Shown here one piece after another: positions 12,750 to 19,643 of a stretch of 19,829 nucleotides of DNA. How positions within the stretch are numbered: position 1 is the stretch's first letter; every line of letters starts with the position of its first letter. A program made the translations under genes and the position numbers. Location of the stretch: assembly GCA_016208805.1 (NCBI GenBank), contig JACQXL010000028.1, positions 1 through 19,829 on the forward strand, in the 5' to 3' direction. The stretch is from Planctomycetota bacterium. Lineage in GTDB: Bacteria; Planctomycetota; MHYJ01; JACQXL01. A model generated the notes under the pieces. That model ran no database searches, was not told the DNA's origin, and saw nothing but the letters and a program-made list of their open reading frames with translations.

Positions 12750-15104
12750 ATGAATATCTTCGGAATCAACGGCGAAGGCGAATGGAGTATCATCTTCCGC
12801 CAGAATCCACCCATCTGGGTGGTGGTGCTGGTTCTCATTCCCGCCATTCTCGGAGTTACGTATTTTATCTACCGCAAGGAAAAGTCGCCCGGTTATGTCA
12901 AACTACTCCTTTCGCTCTTGCGTGGCGGGCTCATCTTCATCATCCTGCTCATCCTGGCCCAGCCGGTCTTGTTAGTAGAACAGATAATCCGCAAGGAATC
13001 GCATCTGGCCATCCTGATAGATGATTCTCTGAGTATGGGTTTCAAGGAAGACGGCAAATCCCGGATTGAACGCGTCAATGCCGTATTCTCTAATCCGCAA
13101 TCCCTGCCCGTCCGGCAGGCGGGCGATATCCTGAAAAAGTTAGCGGAGCAATATAAACTGAAGATATACAGTTTTTCCTCTACGCTCAAACCGCTGGCGA
13201 TAGATAAAACACTCTCTCCCATTACGCCGTCCGGTGACGGCACGGCCATCGGCCACGCCCTGATTGATGCGGTTCAGGACCTGGGCGGACAGCACATTAC
13301 CGGCATCATACTGGTCTCAGACGGCCAAAATAACCTCGGAATTGAACCAATCCAGGCCATAGATACGCTCAAAAACCGGGCCAACCTCTGCCCGGTTTAT
13401 GCGATTGCCCCAAACCCGCCGGCTCAAATTAAGGATATTGAATTACTTGACCTCAAGACGCCGTCCGTTGCTATCGTCAACGACTTCGCATCATTTGATG
13501 TCACCTTAAAATCAACCGGCTTCAAGGACGGCGATATCGTCACTATCCAATTACTGGAACAAGTTACGGGTTCATCTGAACCTCCTAAACAGGTGGCCGA
13601 ACAAACCGTGAAGTTAACGGCACTGCCCCAGGCAATTCCAGTTTCGCTACAGTATAAGCCATCCCGCACCGGCGATTACGTGTTTACGGTCAATATTCCT
13701 TTCCAGACCGGCGAGGTGACCGAAATGAATAACTCCATCGCCCATTATGTCAAGGTGGTGGATGACACCATCAAGGTATTATATGTAGAATCCTACCCGC
13801 GCTGGGAATATAGCCGTCTCAAGAATGCGCTCATCCGCGACCGGACGATGAAGGCATCGGTCTTGTTGGTGGATTCCGACCCGGACTTCCCGCAGGAAAG
13901 TTCGCCCAATATCCCGCCGGTTTACCAGTTCCCTCAGACCAGAAAGGAGTTGTTTAATTACGACGTTATTATCCTGGGCGATGTCCATCCGCAATCGCTC
14001 GGCCTGAATACCACCACGCTGATAGATAACCTTAAACTATTTGTGGATGAGATGGGCGGCGGAATCGGGTTTATCGCCGGTCCTAAATATAATCCCGACG
14101 GATTCCGCGGCACATTGTTGACCGAACTCTTGCCGGTAACACTGGAAGACCATTCTTACACGGTTATTTCGGCTATGAATCAGGGTGACGATAATATAAC
14201 CAGACAATCTTTCCGTCCGAAACTTACGCCGGAAGGCAGAACTAACCCGGTTATGCGGCTGGAAAACGAGCCGGAACGAAACTTGCGGCTCTGGGAAAAC
14301 GCTGATGGACTGCCGGAACTGGTTCGTTATTATCCGGTCAAGAAAGCCAAATCAGGCGCGGCGGTCCTGGCCGTCCATCCGGTCCAGAAGAACAAATACG
14401 GCGAACGGCCGGTCTTTGCCTCGTTTTACTACGGACACGGCCGGACCTTCTGGAGCAGCGTGGACGAAACCTGGCGCTGGTGCAGATTCTCCGGTGACAA
14501 ATACTTCTATGCCTTCTGGGGCAATGTGATTCGCTTCCTGCGGGGCGGTAACCTGGCCGGTAATAAACGGCTTCTCATCACCACGGATAAACCAAGGTAT
14601 ATCCTGGGCGATAAGGTCAAAATCTCAGCCCGGATTTACGACCCTGATTTCAAGCCGCTGACCCGCTCATCTTATCCGCTATCATTATCAATGAACCAGA
14701 CAGAAACGGATAAACTTACGCTCGCTCCGGCCGCCGGCAAAGAAGGACATTACGATGGCTCGTTCACGCCTTCGGAAACCGGATATTACCAATTGACCAT
14801 CGCCACGGACAGCAACGAATCCATTAAGACAACCGCATCGTTTATGGTTGATTTCTCGCGCCGGGAATACGAAAATATCGCCCTAAATATTGATGGACTC
14901 AAAAATATCGCCGCTGTCTCCGGCGGCGAATTCCTGTTTCTGGATGATATCAATAAACTGCCCGGACTGATAAAGCCATCCGCCGACATCGTCCATACCG
15001 AGACAAAGGAAAAAGACCTCTGGGATTCGCCCTTTATCTTTGTGGCTTTCCTGCTGGTCATCTGCGCGGAATGGATTATCAGGAAACTGGTGATGTTATT
15101 ATGA
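12750..15104 (+). CDS. Membrane-anchored von Willebrand A / GATase-like protein
   Basis: The 784-residue membrane protein has two N-terminal helices (about 22-41 and 53-76) and one near the C-terminus (about 760-778). Between them lies a VWA domain with a complete metal site: DDSLS (91-95), Thr165 in GDGTAIGHAL and Asp191 in VSDGQNN. An Ig-like region (about 220-330), a segment resembling the class I glutamine amidotransferase fold (about 335-540, starting IKVLYVESYPRWEYSRLKNA) and another beta-rich domain follow. Such proteins are common in planctomycetes, often with MoxR and DUF58 genes, which are not seen here; the substrate is unknown. Residues about 115-125 (NPQSLPVRQAG) are repeat-derived. 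The stop overlaps the next start as ATGA. I chose the ATG at 12750 because it gives the expected short stretch before the first helix. Confidence 0.85.
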   Translation: MNIFGINGEGEWSIIFRQNPPIWVVVLVLIPAILGVTYFIYRKEKSPGYVKLLLSLLRGGLIFIILLILAQPVLLVEQIIRKESHLAILIDDSLSMGFKEDGKSRIERVNAVFSNPQSLPVRQAGDILKKLAEQYKLKIYSFSSTLKPLAIDKTLSPITPSGDGTAIGHALIDAVQDLGGQHITGIILVSDGQNNLGIEPIQAIDTLKNRANLCPVYAIAPNPPAQIKDIELLDLKTPSVAIVNDFASFDVTLKSTGFKDGDIVTIQLLEQVTGSSEPPKQVAEQTVKLTALPQAIPVSLQYKPSRTGDYVFTVNIPFQTGEVTEMNNSIAHYVKVVDDTIKVLYVESYPRWEYSRLKNALIRDRTMKASVLLVDSDPDFPQESSPNIPPVYQFPQTRKELFNYDVIILGDVHPQSLGLNTTTLIDNLKLFVDEMGGGIGFIAGPKYNPDGFRGTLLTELLPVTLEDHSYTVISAMNQGDDNITRQSFRPKLTPEGRTNPVMRLENEPERNLRLWENADGLPELVRYYPVKKAKSGAAVLAVHPVQKNKYGERPVFASFYYGHGRTFWSSVDETWRWCRFSGDKYFYAFWGNVIRFLRGGNLAGNKRLLITTDKPRYILGDKVKISARIYDPDFKPLTRSSYPLSLSMNQTETDKLTLAPAAGKEGHYDGSFTPSETGYYQLTIATDSNESIKTTASFMVDFSRREYENIALNIDGLKNIAAVSGGEFLFLDDINKLPGLIKPSADIVHTETKEKDLWDSPFIFVAFLLVICAEWIIRKLVMLL
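13103..13123. repeat. CCTGCC-CGTCC-GGCAGG palindrome inside the VWA gene
   Basis: A perfect 6-bp stem, followed by CGGG, lies after an AATCCGCAATCC module. It encodes SLPVRQAG between the first VWA helix and ILKKLAEQYKLKIYSF, a loop position. It is related to the CCTGCCTGC elements in murF. Confidence 0.7.
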
Positions 15105-17356
15105 AACCAACTGGAAATGTCATTGCGAGGATCCCGCCTTGGCGGGAGACGAAGCAATCTCATTGCAAAATAGATTGCCACGCCCCAATATCCATCGGGG
15201 CTCGCAATGACACAAAAATATTTATTCTATTCCTCTACGCGCTCTGTGTCGGAGTTTATCCCGCCGTCGGCGGGACGGTGAATATCTTCGCCAAGGACGA
15301 GCCCAACCGCGCCCATATCCTGGTCAGTAACGATGCGATTGTCATATTCAAGGACGCCGATACTCAAGTAAAAGATAAAAACTGGTCGGCCGCTATCGCC
15401 AATTACCAGAAACTGATTGAATCTTACTCCCAGTATGTCATCCCGGCTGATAAGACCGCAGTCAATCCCGCTGATAGGGATAAGGTCGCCCCTAACGGGA
15501 TCCCGCAAGGGACAACCAATCCCGCTTATAGAGAAAACGAACCGGGCAACCTGTTTTACGGCGTGAAATACCTCGCCCTGGAATCGCTCAAGACACTTCC
15601 GCCTGAAGGCAAAGAGGTCTATCGCAAACTGTATGACTCATCGGCTAAAGCGCTGTTTGAATCGGCATTCCAGAATCCTAAATTAGACAGGTTAGAAAAC
15701 CTTAAAACCATCATTGACCGTTATCCCTTTTCTTCCTACGGCGAAAAGGCGTTTATCCGGTTAAGCCGCTATCATCTGGAAAAAGGCGACGCCCGTGAGG
15801 CAAAGTTAATACTGGATAACCTGATTTCATACCTCTATCCACAGCAAACGAATATCCCAAAGCACATCGCTTCAGACCTCGCCTTGGCAGAGTCGCAAAC
15901 CTTGCGAGACCCGGACCCGCCCGCACTCTGGTCGACCTATGGCGGTAATAACCAACGCTCTCAATGGCAAACCACGCCCCAAATCCCGCAGGGCCACAAT
16001 GCAATTACCATAACCTGTCAGTGGTCATTCCCGGACGAGCCGGTGACCGCTACATTAGCCGCGCCGGTTCAACCGCCCGGCTCTGACGACTTCCCCGGCA
16101 TCATCCAACCCATCCAGTTCAACCCGGAAAGATACCTGCCCTATTTCCCAGCCGTGTATGGCGATATGATTTACCTGCCCACTGAAACAACTCTTTACGC
16201 CCTGCCCCTGGATAATGACAAAGCGAAACGCTGGAAATTCAAGGCGCCCTGCGACGAACCAGACCGGTTCATCCCGGCGGAGCCGCAACCCCGTACGGGC
16301 GACCGAAGCGTCGGGGAAGAAAGAACCATTTACACCGTTACCGTCAGCGACAACAAAATCTATCTGCCACTGGTAACATCGTTCTTCGGTAAATCCGAAC
16401 GCCAACTGGGCTTTCTGGATGTCAAATACGCATTCCCCTTGCGCACCTTATTCTGCTTTGATGCCGCCAACGGTAAAGTCCTCTGGTCAACCCAATCGCA
16501 GGAGAAAGTTTCCTTCACCACTGCCCCGTTAGTGGAAAGCAACACCTGTTATGCCTCTGGTATCCAGACAATGAGCCAGACCGACCTGCCCGAGTATTAT
16601 TTATTTGCCTTTGACAGCCGCGCCGGCGCCGATAATATCCGCTGGAAAACATTCATCACCTCCGGCATACTGGAAACAAACCTGTTCAATAACCCCAGCC
16701 GTGAACCGCTCGGCTCCTGTCTGACTGCGGATGACACCACGCTCTATTATTGCTCGCATATCGGCGTCACCGCGACAGTGGACAAATACAGCGGGATGCT
16801 CAAATGGTTAAGACAATATCCGCAATATACCATCGCGCCGGTCCGGCACAACTACACCCCGCCCCGCCTGCCGCTCCACTGGATAAATAACCCAATTATA
16901 TATGTAAATTCAGATAAACCCAAAATTATCGTCACACCGTTTGATTCGCCGTATCTGCTCTGCCTGTCCGCCGACAGCGGCATAGAACTCTGGCGTTGGG
17001 ATGGACAGGAACTCGGCGCAACCCGGTATCTGGTCGGCGTCAATGATGACCTCTTGGTTGTGGCCGGAGAACAGAGCGTCATCTGTTTAAGTATATCATC
17101 GCAGGGTAAACGGAAATGGGTCATCAGCGGGCACCAGTTCAGGGGAAAACCCGCCCTGACTGCAACCAAAGTTTATGCTCCGACCGTAGCGGGCTTGCTG
17201 GAAATAGACCTCAAAAGCGGCAAGTTGCTCAACACCTATCCCTGGTTAAACCCGAAATATTCCGGTAATCTTCTCTTATTGACGAATAATATGATTACGA
17301 CCTCAGCCAGCCATTTGAATGTATTTTCCTATGAAACCACAGATGAACACAGATAA
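15101..17356 (+). CDS. Secreted PQQ-type beta-propeller protein with N-terminal helical repeats
   Basis: This is a 751-residue exported protein. A hydrophobic signal segment (KIFILFLYALCVGV) is followed by a helical, TPR-like region (about 80-260) and a C-terminal beta-propeller with PQQ/BamB-like blades (LFCFDAANGKVLWSTQ, YLLCLSADSGIELWRW, LLEIDLKSGKLLNTYP). No enzymatic residues are evident; a scaffold or assembly role at the envelope is inferred from the fold. The ATG at 15101 overlaps the upstream stop (ATGA), so I prefer it over the in-frame ATG at 15071. The gene is heavily loaded with repeats: codons 7-37 are one 93-bp element, a palindrome encodes PAVGG after the signal segment, a direct-repeat pair lies at about codons 122-144, a variant of the 37-bp element lies at about codons 393-406, and the last residues ETTDEHR and the stop come from a CCACAGAT repeat. 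Confidence 0.88.
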   Translation: MKPTGNVIARIPPWRETKQSHCKIDCHAPISIGARNDTKIFILFLYALCVGVYPAVGGTVNIFAKDEPNRAHILVSNDAIVIFKDADTQVKDKNWSAAIANYQKLIESYSQYVIPADKTAVNPADRDKVAPNGIPQGTTNPAYRENEPGNLFYGVKYLALESLKTLPPEGKEVYRKLYDSSAKALFESAFQNPKLDRLENLKTIIDRYPFSSYGEKAFIRLSRYHLEKGDAREAKLILDNLISYLYPQQTNIPKHIASDLALAESQTLRDPDPPALWSTYGGNNQRSQWQTTPQIPQGHNAITITCQWSFPDEPVTATLAAPVQPPGSDDFPGIIQPIQFNPERYLPYFPAVYGDMIYLPTETTLYALPLDNDKAKRWKFKAPCDEPDRFIPAEPQPRTGDRSVGEERTIYTVTVSDNKIYLPLVTSFFGKSERQLGFLDVKYAFPLRTLFCFDAANGKVLWSTQSQEKVSFTTAPLVESNTCYASGIQTMSQTDLPEYYLFAFDSRAGADNIRWKTFITSGILETNLFNNPSREPLGSCLTADDTTLYYCSHIGVTATVDKYSGMLKWLRQYPQYTIAPVRHNYTPPRLPLHWINNPIIYVNSDKPKIIVTPFDSPYLLCLSADSGIELWRWDGQELGATRYLVGVNDDLLVVAGEQSVICLSISSQGKRKWVISGHQFRGKPALTATKVYAPTVAGLLEIDLKSGKLLNTYPWLNPKYSGNLLLLTNNMITTSASHLNVFSYETTDEHR
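15119..15211. repeat. 93-bp element with 11-bp terminal inverted repeats inside a CDS
   Basis: GTCATTGCGAG (15119-15129) and CTCGCAATGAC (15201-15211) are perfect inverted termini, and TCCCGCC-TT-GGCGGGA (15132-15147) is an inner stem. The GTCATTGCGAGG...GAAGCAATCT module is one I recognise as a widespread dispersed bacterial repeat. It fills exactly codons 7 to 37 of the beta-propeller gene, splitting the start codon region from the signal peptide core while keeping frame. Confidence 0.9.
15259..15275. repeat. TCCCGCCG-T-CGGCGGGA palindrome at the signal cleavage region
   Basis: A perfect 8-bp stem with a single-base centre encodes YPAVGGT, directly after the hydrophobic signal segment where a signal peptidase site would be expected. 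Confidence 0.7.
15464..15531. repeat. AATCCCGCT(G/T)ATAG direct repeats flanking a palindromic block
   Basis: The 14-bp units at 15464-15477 and 15518-15531 differ at one base and start 54 bases apart, exactly 18 codons. Between them lie GATAAGGTCGCC and CCTAACGGGATCCCG, modules shared with the ftsI-murE spacer. The block encodes a Pro/Asn/Arg-rich loop (NPADRDKVAPNGIPQGTTNPAYR). Confidence 0.75.
16277..16316 (+). repeat. 40-bp variant of the GC-rich element in the propeller gene
   Basis: It begins GCGGAGCCGCAA and ends GAAGCGTCGGGG like the 37-bp copies, but the middle is CCCCGTACGGGCGACC. It encodes EPQPRTGDRSVGE between propeller strands, in a different reading frame from the murG and deacetylase copies. 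Confidence 0.7.
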
Positions 17357-18365
17357 ACACGGATATAAACGTATATTTATTATTCTTTGTGCCCGGCGCC
17401 TGTCCCGCACATTACTTATTATGGACTACCTAGCCCGCACCCAGAACCCTAACGGCAGTTGGACCTGCCGGGTCGGCTACAAACTCAACGACAACTACAT
17501 CGGCGACGACTACGACAACGTCTGCGTCACGGCGCTGGCCGGAATGGCCTTTATGGCCCAGGGCAGTTTCCCCGGCCGCGGCAAATATGCCGATAACGTG
17601 GAAAAGGCGCTGGATTTCACGCTGGCCTGCGTGCGCGATACGGACGGCTACATCACCAAATACGGCACCCGGATGTATGAACACGCATTTGCCACGCTGT
17701 TTTTGTCCGAGGTCTACGGGATGTCGCCCCGTGAGGACATCAAACGCAAACTCAAGAAAGCCGCCTACCTGATAGTCAACAGCCAGAATGCCGAAGGCGG
17801 CTGGCGTTACCAGCCCGCGCCGATTGACGCCGATATCTCGGTCACGGTCACCACCCTGCAGGCCCTGCGCGCGGCCCGCAATGTCGGCATCAGCGTGCCC
17901 AAAGAAACCATAGACCGCGCCGTCCAGTATGTCAAAAAGTGCGCCGTGCCGGCATCCCAGCAACAACCGGTGGGCGGCCCTTATGACCGCGGCGTGTTCA
18001 ATTACCAACTGCCCTCCAGCCGCCGGTCGTTTGCCCTGACCGCGGCCGGCGTGACCGCGCTGATGAGCGCGGGCGAATACGACCTCTCCGAAGTCCAGCG
18101 CGGATTAAAATATATGCTCACCGATATGAAACTACCCTACGGCGATTACCACTATTTCTATGCCCATTACTATGCCTCGCAATCGTTCTTCCAGGCCGGC
18201 GGCAGATACTGGCAGACCTACTGGCCGATGATTCAACTGGAAATCGTGCCCAACCAGCGGGCGGACGGCTCCTGGATTGACGATGTCGGCGCCCCTTACG
18301 CCACGGCAATGGCCTGTATTATATTGCAGATACCCAATGACTATCTACCTATTTTCCAAAGGTAA
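17331..18365 (+). CDS. Prenyltransferase/squalene-oxidase-repeat protein
   Basis: The protein has an alpha/alpha-barrel built from repeats of the terpene cyclase/prenyltransferase type: YLARTQNPNGSW, LIVNSQNAEGGWRYQP and LEIVPNQRADGSWID are QW-like motifs. GRGKYADNVEKALDFTLACVR, HAFATLFLSEVYGM and the end ILQIPNDYLPIFQR match the planctomycete-type members as I recall them. No DxDD cyclase acid motif is evident, so a terpene cyclase reaction should not be assumed. Family members usually start with a signal peptide. Here the first 30 or so residues (MKPQMNTDKHGYKR...LCARRLSRT) are translated dispersed repeats, and the conserved part begins at about MDYLARTQ (ATG at 17421). The true start is uncertain. 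It overlaps the end of the propeller gene by 26 bases. Confidence 0.85.
   Translation: MKPQMNTDKHGYKRIFIILCARRLSRTLLIMDYLARTQNPNGSWTCRVGYKLNDNYIGDDYDNVCVTALAGMAFMAQGSFPGRGKYADNVEKALDFTLACVRDTDGYITKYGTRMYEHAFATLFLSEVYGMSPREDIKRKLKKAAYLIVNSQNAEGGWRYQPAPIDADISVTVTTLQALRAARNVGISVPKETIDRAVQYVKKCAVPASQQQPVGGPYDRGVFNYQLPSSRRSFALTAAGVTALMSAGEYDLSEVQRGLKYMLTDMKLPYGDYHYFYAHYYASQSFFQAGGRYWQTYWPMIQLEIVPNQRADGSWIDDVGAPYATAMACIILQIPNDYLPIFQR
17333..17370 (+). repeat. CCACAGAT-type repeat at a gene junction
   Basis: GAAACCACAGATGAACACAG followed by ATAAACACGGAT gives the propeller gene its stop codon (TAA at 17354-17356) and the next gene its possible start codons (17331, 17343). Confidence 0.8.
17384..17408 (+). 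repeat. 25-bp TCTTTGTGnnCGGCGCCTG repeat
   Basis: It matches 19471-19495 at 23 of 25 bases. It encodes LCARRLSR in the N-terminal part of the prenyltransferase-like protein; the other copy is intergenic. Confidence 0.75.
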
Positions 18366-18369
18366 CCGG

Positions 18370-18430
18370 TAAGCGGATTTAACGGATTAATCGGATTATC
18401 TTAATCAGTTAAATCAGTTTAATCTGTTTA
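18370..18430. repeat. GGATT/AATC inverted repeat upstream of the deacetylase
   Basis: Modules GCGGATTTAACGGATTAATC on the left and TTAATCAGTTAAATCAG/TTTAATCTG on the right are imperfect inverted copies. They fill the 72-base spacer before the deacetylase start, leaving no clear ribosome site. Confidence 0.6.
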
Positions 18431-18675
18431 CATAAATATGAAGAAGATTATTATCCCGTTATCCATCCTCGCCCTGGTCGTTCTCTGTGCCGGTATCTAT
18501 CTGGTCGTCAAGAACCACAGAAGTCTGCCGAAAGTAGAAATCGTCAGCGTGGCCTGCGCCGAGCCGATGCAGGAAAAAGAACTGCCCTCATTCCTACCTT
18601 CACTAACACCCAATTACTATCCACTAATCCCTACGGCCGTCGTTCTTACCTTTGACGACGGTCCTTATCGCTATT

Positions 18676-18712
18676 ACGGAGCCGCAGCGGAGTCCCGACC
18701 GGAGCGTCGGGG
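18676..18712 (+). repeat. 37-bp GC-rich element, copy in the deacetylase
   Basis: It starts ACGGAGCCGCAGCGGAGTCC and ends GGAGCGTCGGGG. It encodes GAAAESRPERRG, in the same orientation and frame as the murG copy (GVATESRPGRRG). Confidence 0.85.
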
Positions 18713-18940
18713 CGGTAATTCGCACAGTGTGGAACATACTGAAATTATATTAGACATCATCAGGAAAGAAAATATCAAGGCGACCTTCTTCCTGCTCGGG
18801 ATTCAACTTGATACCAAAGTAGTCTCTACTGGTTCAACCTACCCGCGTTATTGCGAATGGGTCAGGCGGATGTTCGCCGAAGGCCACACCGTCTCGGTCC
18901 ACGAAGACCAAGACCGAATTAGCGGACTCTCTTATCTATA

Positions 18941-18958
18941 CCCGGATGCGCATCCGGG
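18941..18958. repeat. 18-bp perfect palindrome in the deacetylase
   Basis: CCCGGATGC is followed directly by GCATCCGGG. It lies at the right edge of the interval where the deacetylase reading frame changes. Confidence 0.6.
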
Positions 18959-19293
18959 AAATCAGCGGACAGGAACCGTCCAGGTATGTCCGCAGTCCGG
19001 GCGGGAGCGTTTCAGCCCCGGCCGAAGACTTCTGCTCCAAGAACGGCTACAGCGTGGTTTACTGGCATATCAATGCCGAGCCGGACCCTCACGCCGGGCC
19101 CCAGGAAGCGCTCAAGCACTTGATGGCCGAACTAAAAGCCGGCAAACGGGGCATTATCCTGATGCACGACCGGACCGCATCCGGCTATCTGCAGGAACTG
19201 GTCAACTACCTGAAATCAAATCGGATACCGGTGCTGACGTTAGAGGAATGGGAAAAGGCCTATGGGCTGCCGGACGTCCCGCACACTGCACAT

Positions 19294-19330
19294 TAGAGCC
19301 AGTTAGGAACGAAGCGACTTACTGGCTCTT
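19294..19330 (+). terminator. Stem-loop at the deacetylase stop
   Basis: AGAGCCAGT (19295-19303) and ACTGGCTCT (19321-19329) form a perfect 9-bp stem with a 17-base loop that includes the stop codon. It is followed only by TATCCC, so a U-tract is lacking and terminator activity is uncertain. Confidence 0.3.
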
Positions 19331-19332
19331 AT

Positions 19333-19393
19333 CCCGATGACCCCGCTCTTTGGGGCGTTTATCCCGTAGGGTCAAAGAGCGGGGGACATCGGG
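19333..19393. repeat. Long hairpin with CCCCGCTCTTT arms
   Basis: CCCGATG and CCCCGCTCTTT (19333-19351) pair with AAAGAGCGGGG and CATCGGG (19374-19393) with only small bulges. It is the strongest stem in the window and is related to the shorter hairpin at 217-245. No T-run follows, so it is listed as a repeat and not a terminator. Confidence 0.75.
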
Positions 19394-19424
19394 GCCAGGG
19401 ACGGTTTGAGTAACGGAATTTCAC

Positions 19425-19510
19425 TTCAAAGACAGCGAAGCATCAAAGGACACAAAGGTGACCCCCGGGGTCTTTGTGAACGGCGCCTGTCCCGCCGAAT
19501 GGCGGGATGC
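19425..19510. repeat. Composite CACAAAG and CCCGCC palindromic repeats
   Basis: CTTCAAAGACAGCGAAG, CACAAAG...CTTTGTG (19451-19478), the shared 25-bp unit (19471-19495) and CCCGCC-GAAT-GGCGGG (19491-19506) run into each other, showing how different repeat families join into composites. Confidence 0.65.
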
Positions 19511-19547
19511 CTACAGAAATATTTCAACAACTAACTAATAATTTATA

Positions 19548-19576
19548 TTGACACCTCTTACTTATAATGTTAGAGA
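19548..19576 (+). promoter_or_regulatory. Possible promoter for the last gene
   Basis: TTGACA (19548-19553) is followed after 17 bases by TAGAGA (19571-19576). The -10 is poor, but the pattern resembles the dcw promoter (TTGACA, 16 bases, TAGAGT). A TATAAT at 19563 is only 9 bases from the -35 and does not fit. Confidence 0.3.
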
Positions 19577-19643
19577 ATTTGCAATTGCACCTTTGCTGTA
19601 GCATCTTGTCTGAGAAACCATTCGTAAATAATAGAAGGGATAT

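Larger units (their letters stand above)
18438..19296 (+). pseudogene. Polysaccharide deacetylase (NodB family), frameshifted
   Basis: The first frame encodes a signal anchor (about 4-25) and the NodB domain start: LTFDDGPYRYY (70-80), then TEIILDIIRKENIKATFFLLG (101-121) and GHTVSVHE (149-156). Between about 18900 and 18946 the homology moves to the +1 frame. There it continues ELADSLIYTRMRIREISGQ, YVRSPGGS (arginine motif), YSVVYWHINAEPDP and GIILMHDRTASG (catalytic His motif) to a stop at 19294-19296. The first frame runs on to 19340 with no deacetylase pattern. In the family the Asp pair and His residues bind a divalent metal and remove N-acetyl groups from glycans. Residues about 81-100 are an insert, most of it from the 37-bp repeat, placed right after the TFDDGP motif. 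A sequencing error, a decayed gene or programmed frameshifting are all possible. Confidence 0.8.
19297..19643. other. Intergenic repeat cluster
   Basis: These 347 bases contain no gene that I can support. They hold two large stem-loops (19295-19329 and 19333-19393), a CACAAAG/CTTTGTG and GACCCC/GGGGTC inverted repeat (19451-19478), the 25-bp repeat copy at 19471-19495, a CCCGCC-GAAT-GGCGGG palindrome and a promoter-like TTGACA. Confidence 0.7.

Noticed and set aside
18900..19340. Continuation of the deacetylase first frame to 19340
   Set aside because: After about residue 157 the translation is low-complexity and lacks NodB motifs, while the +1 frame carries them.
19576..19600. Sigma-54-type promoter (TTGCAC...TTGCT)
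   Set aside because: The spacing between the two boxes is 2 bases and not 5, so it does not fit the consensus.
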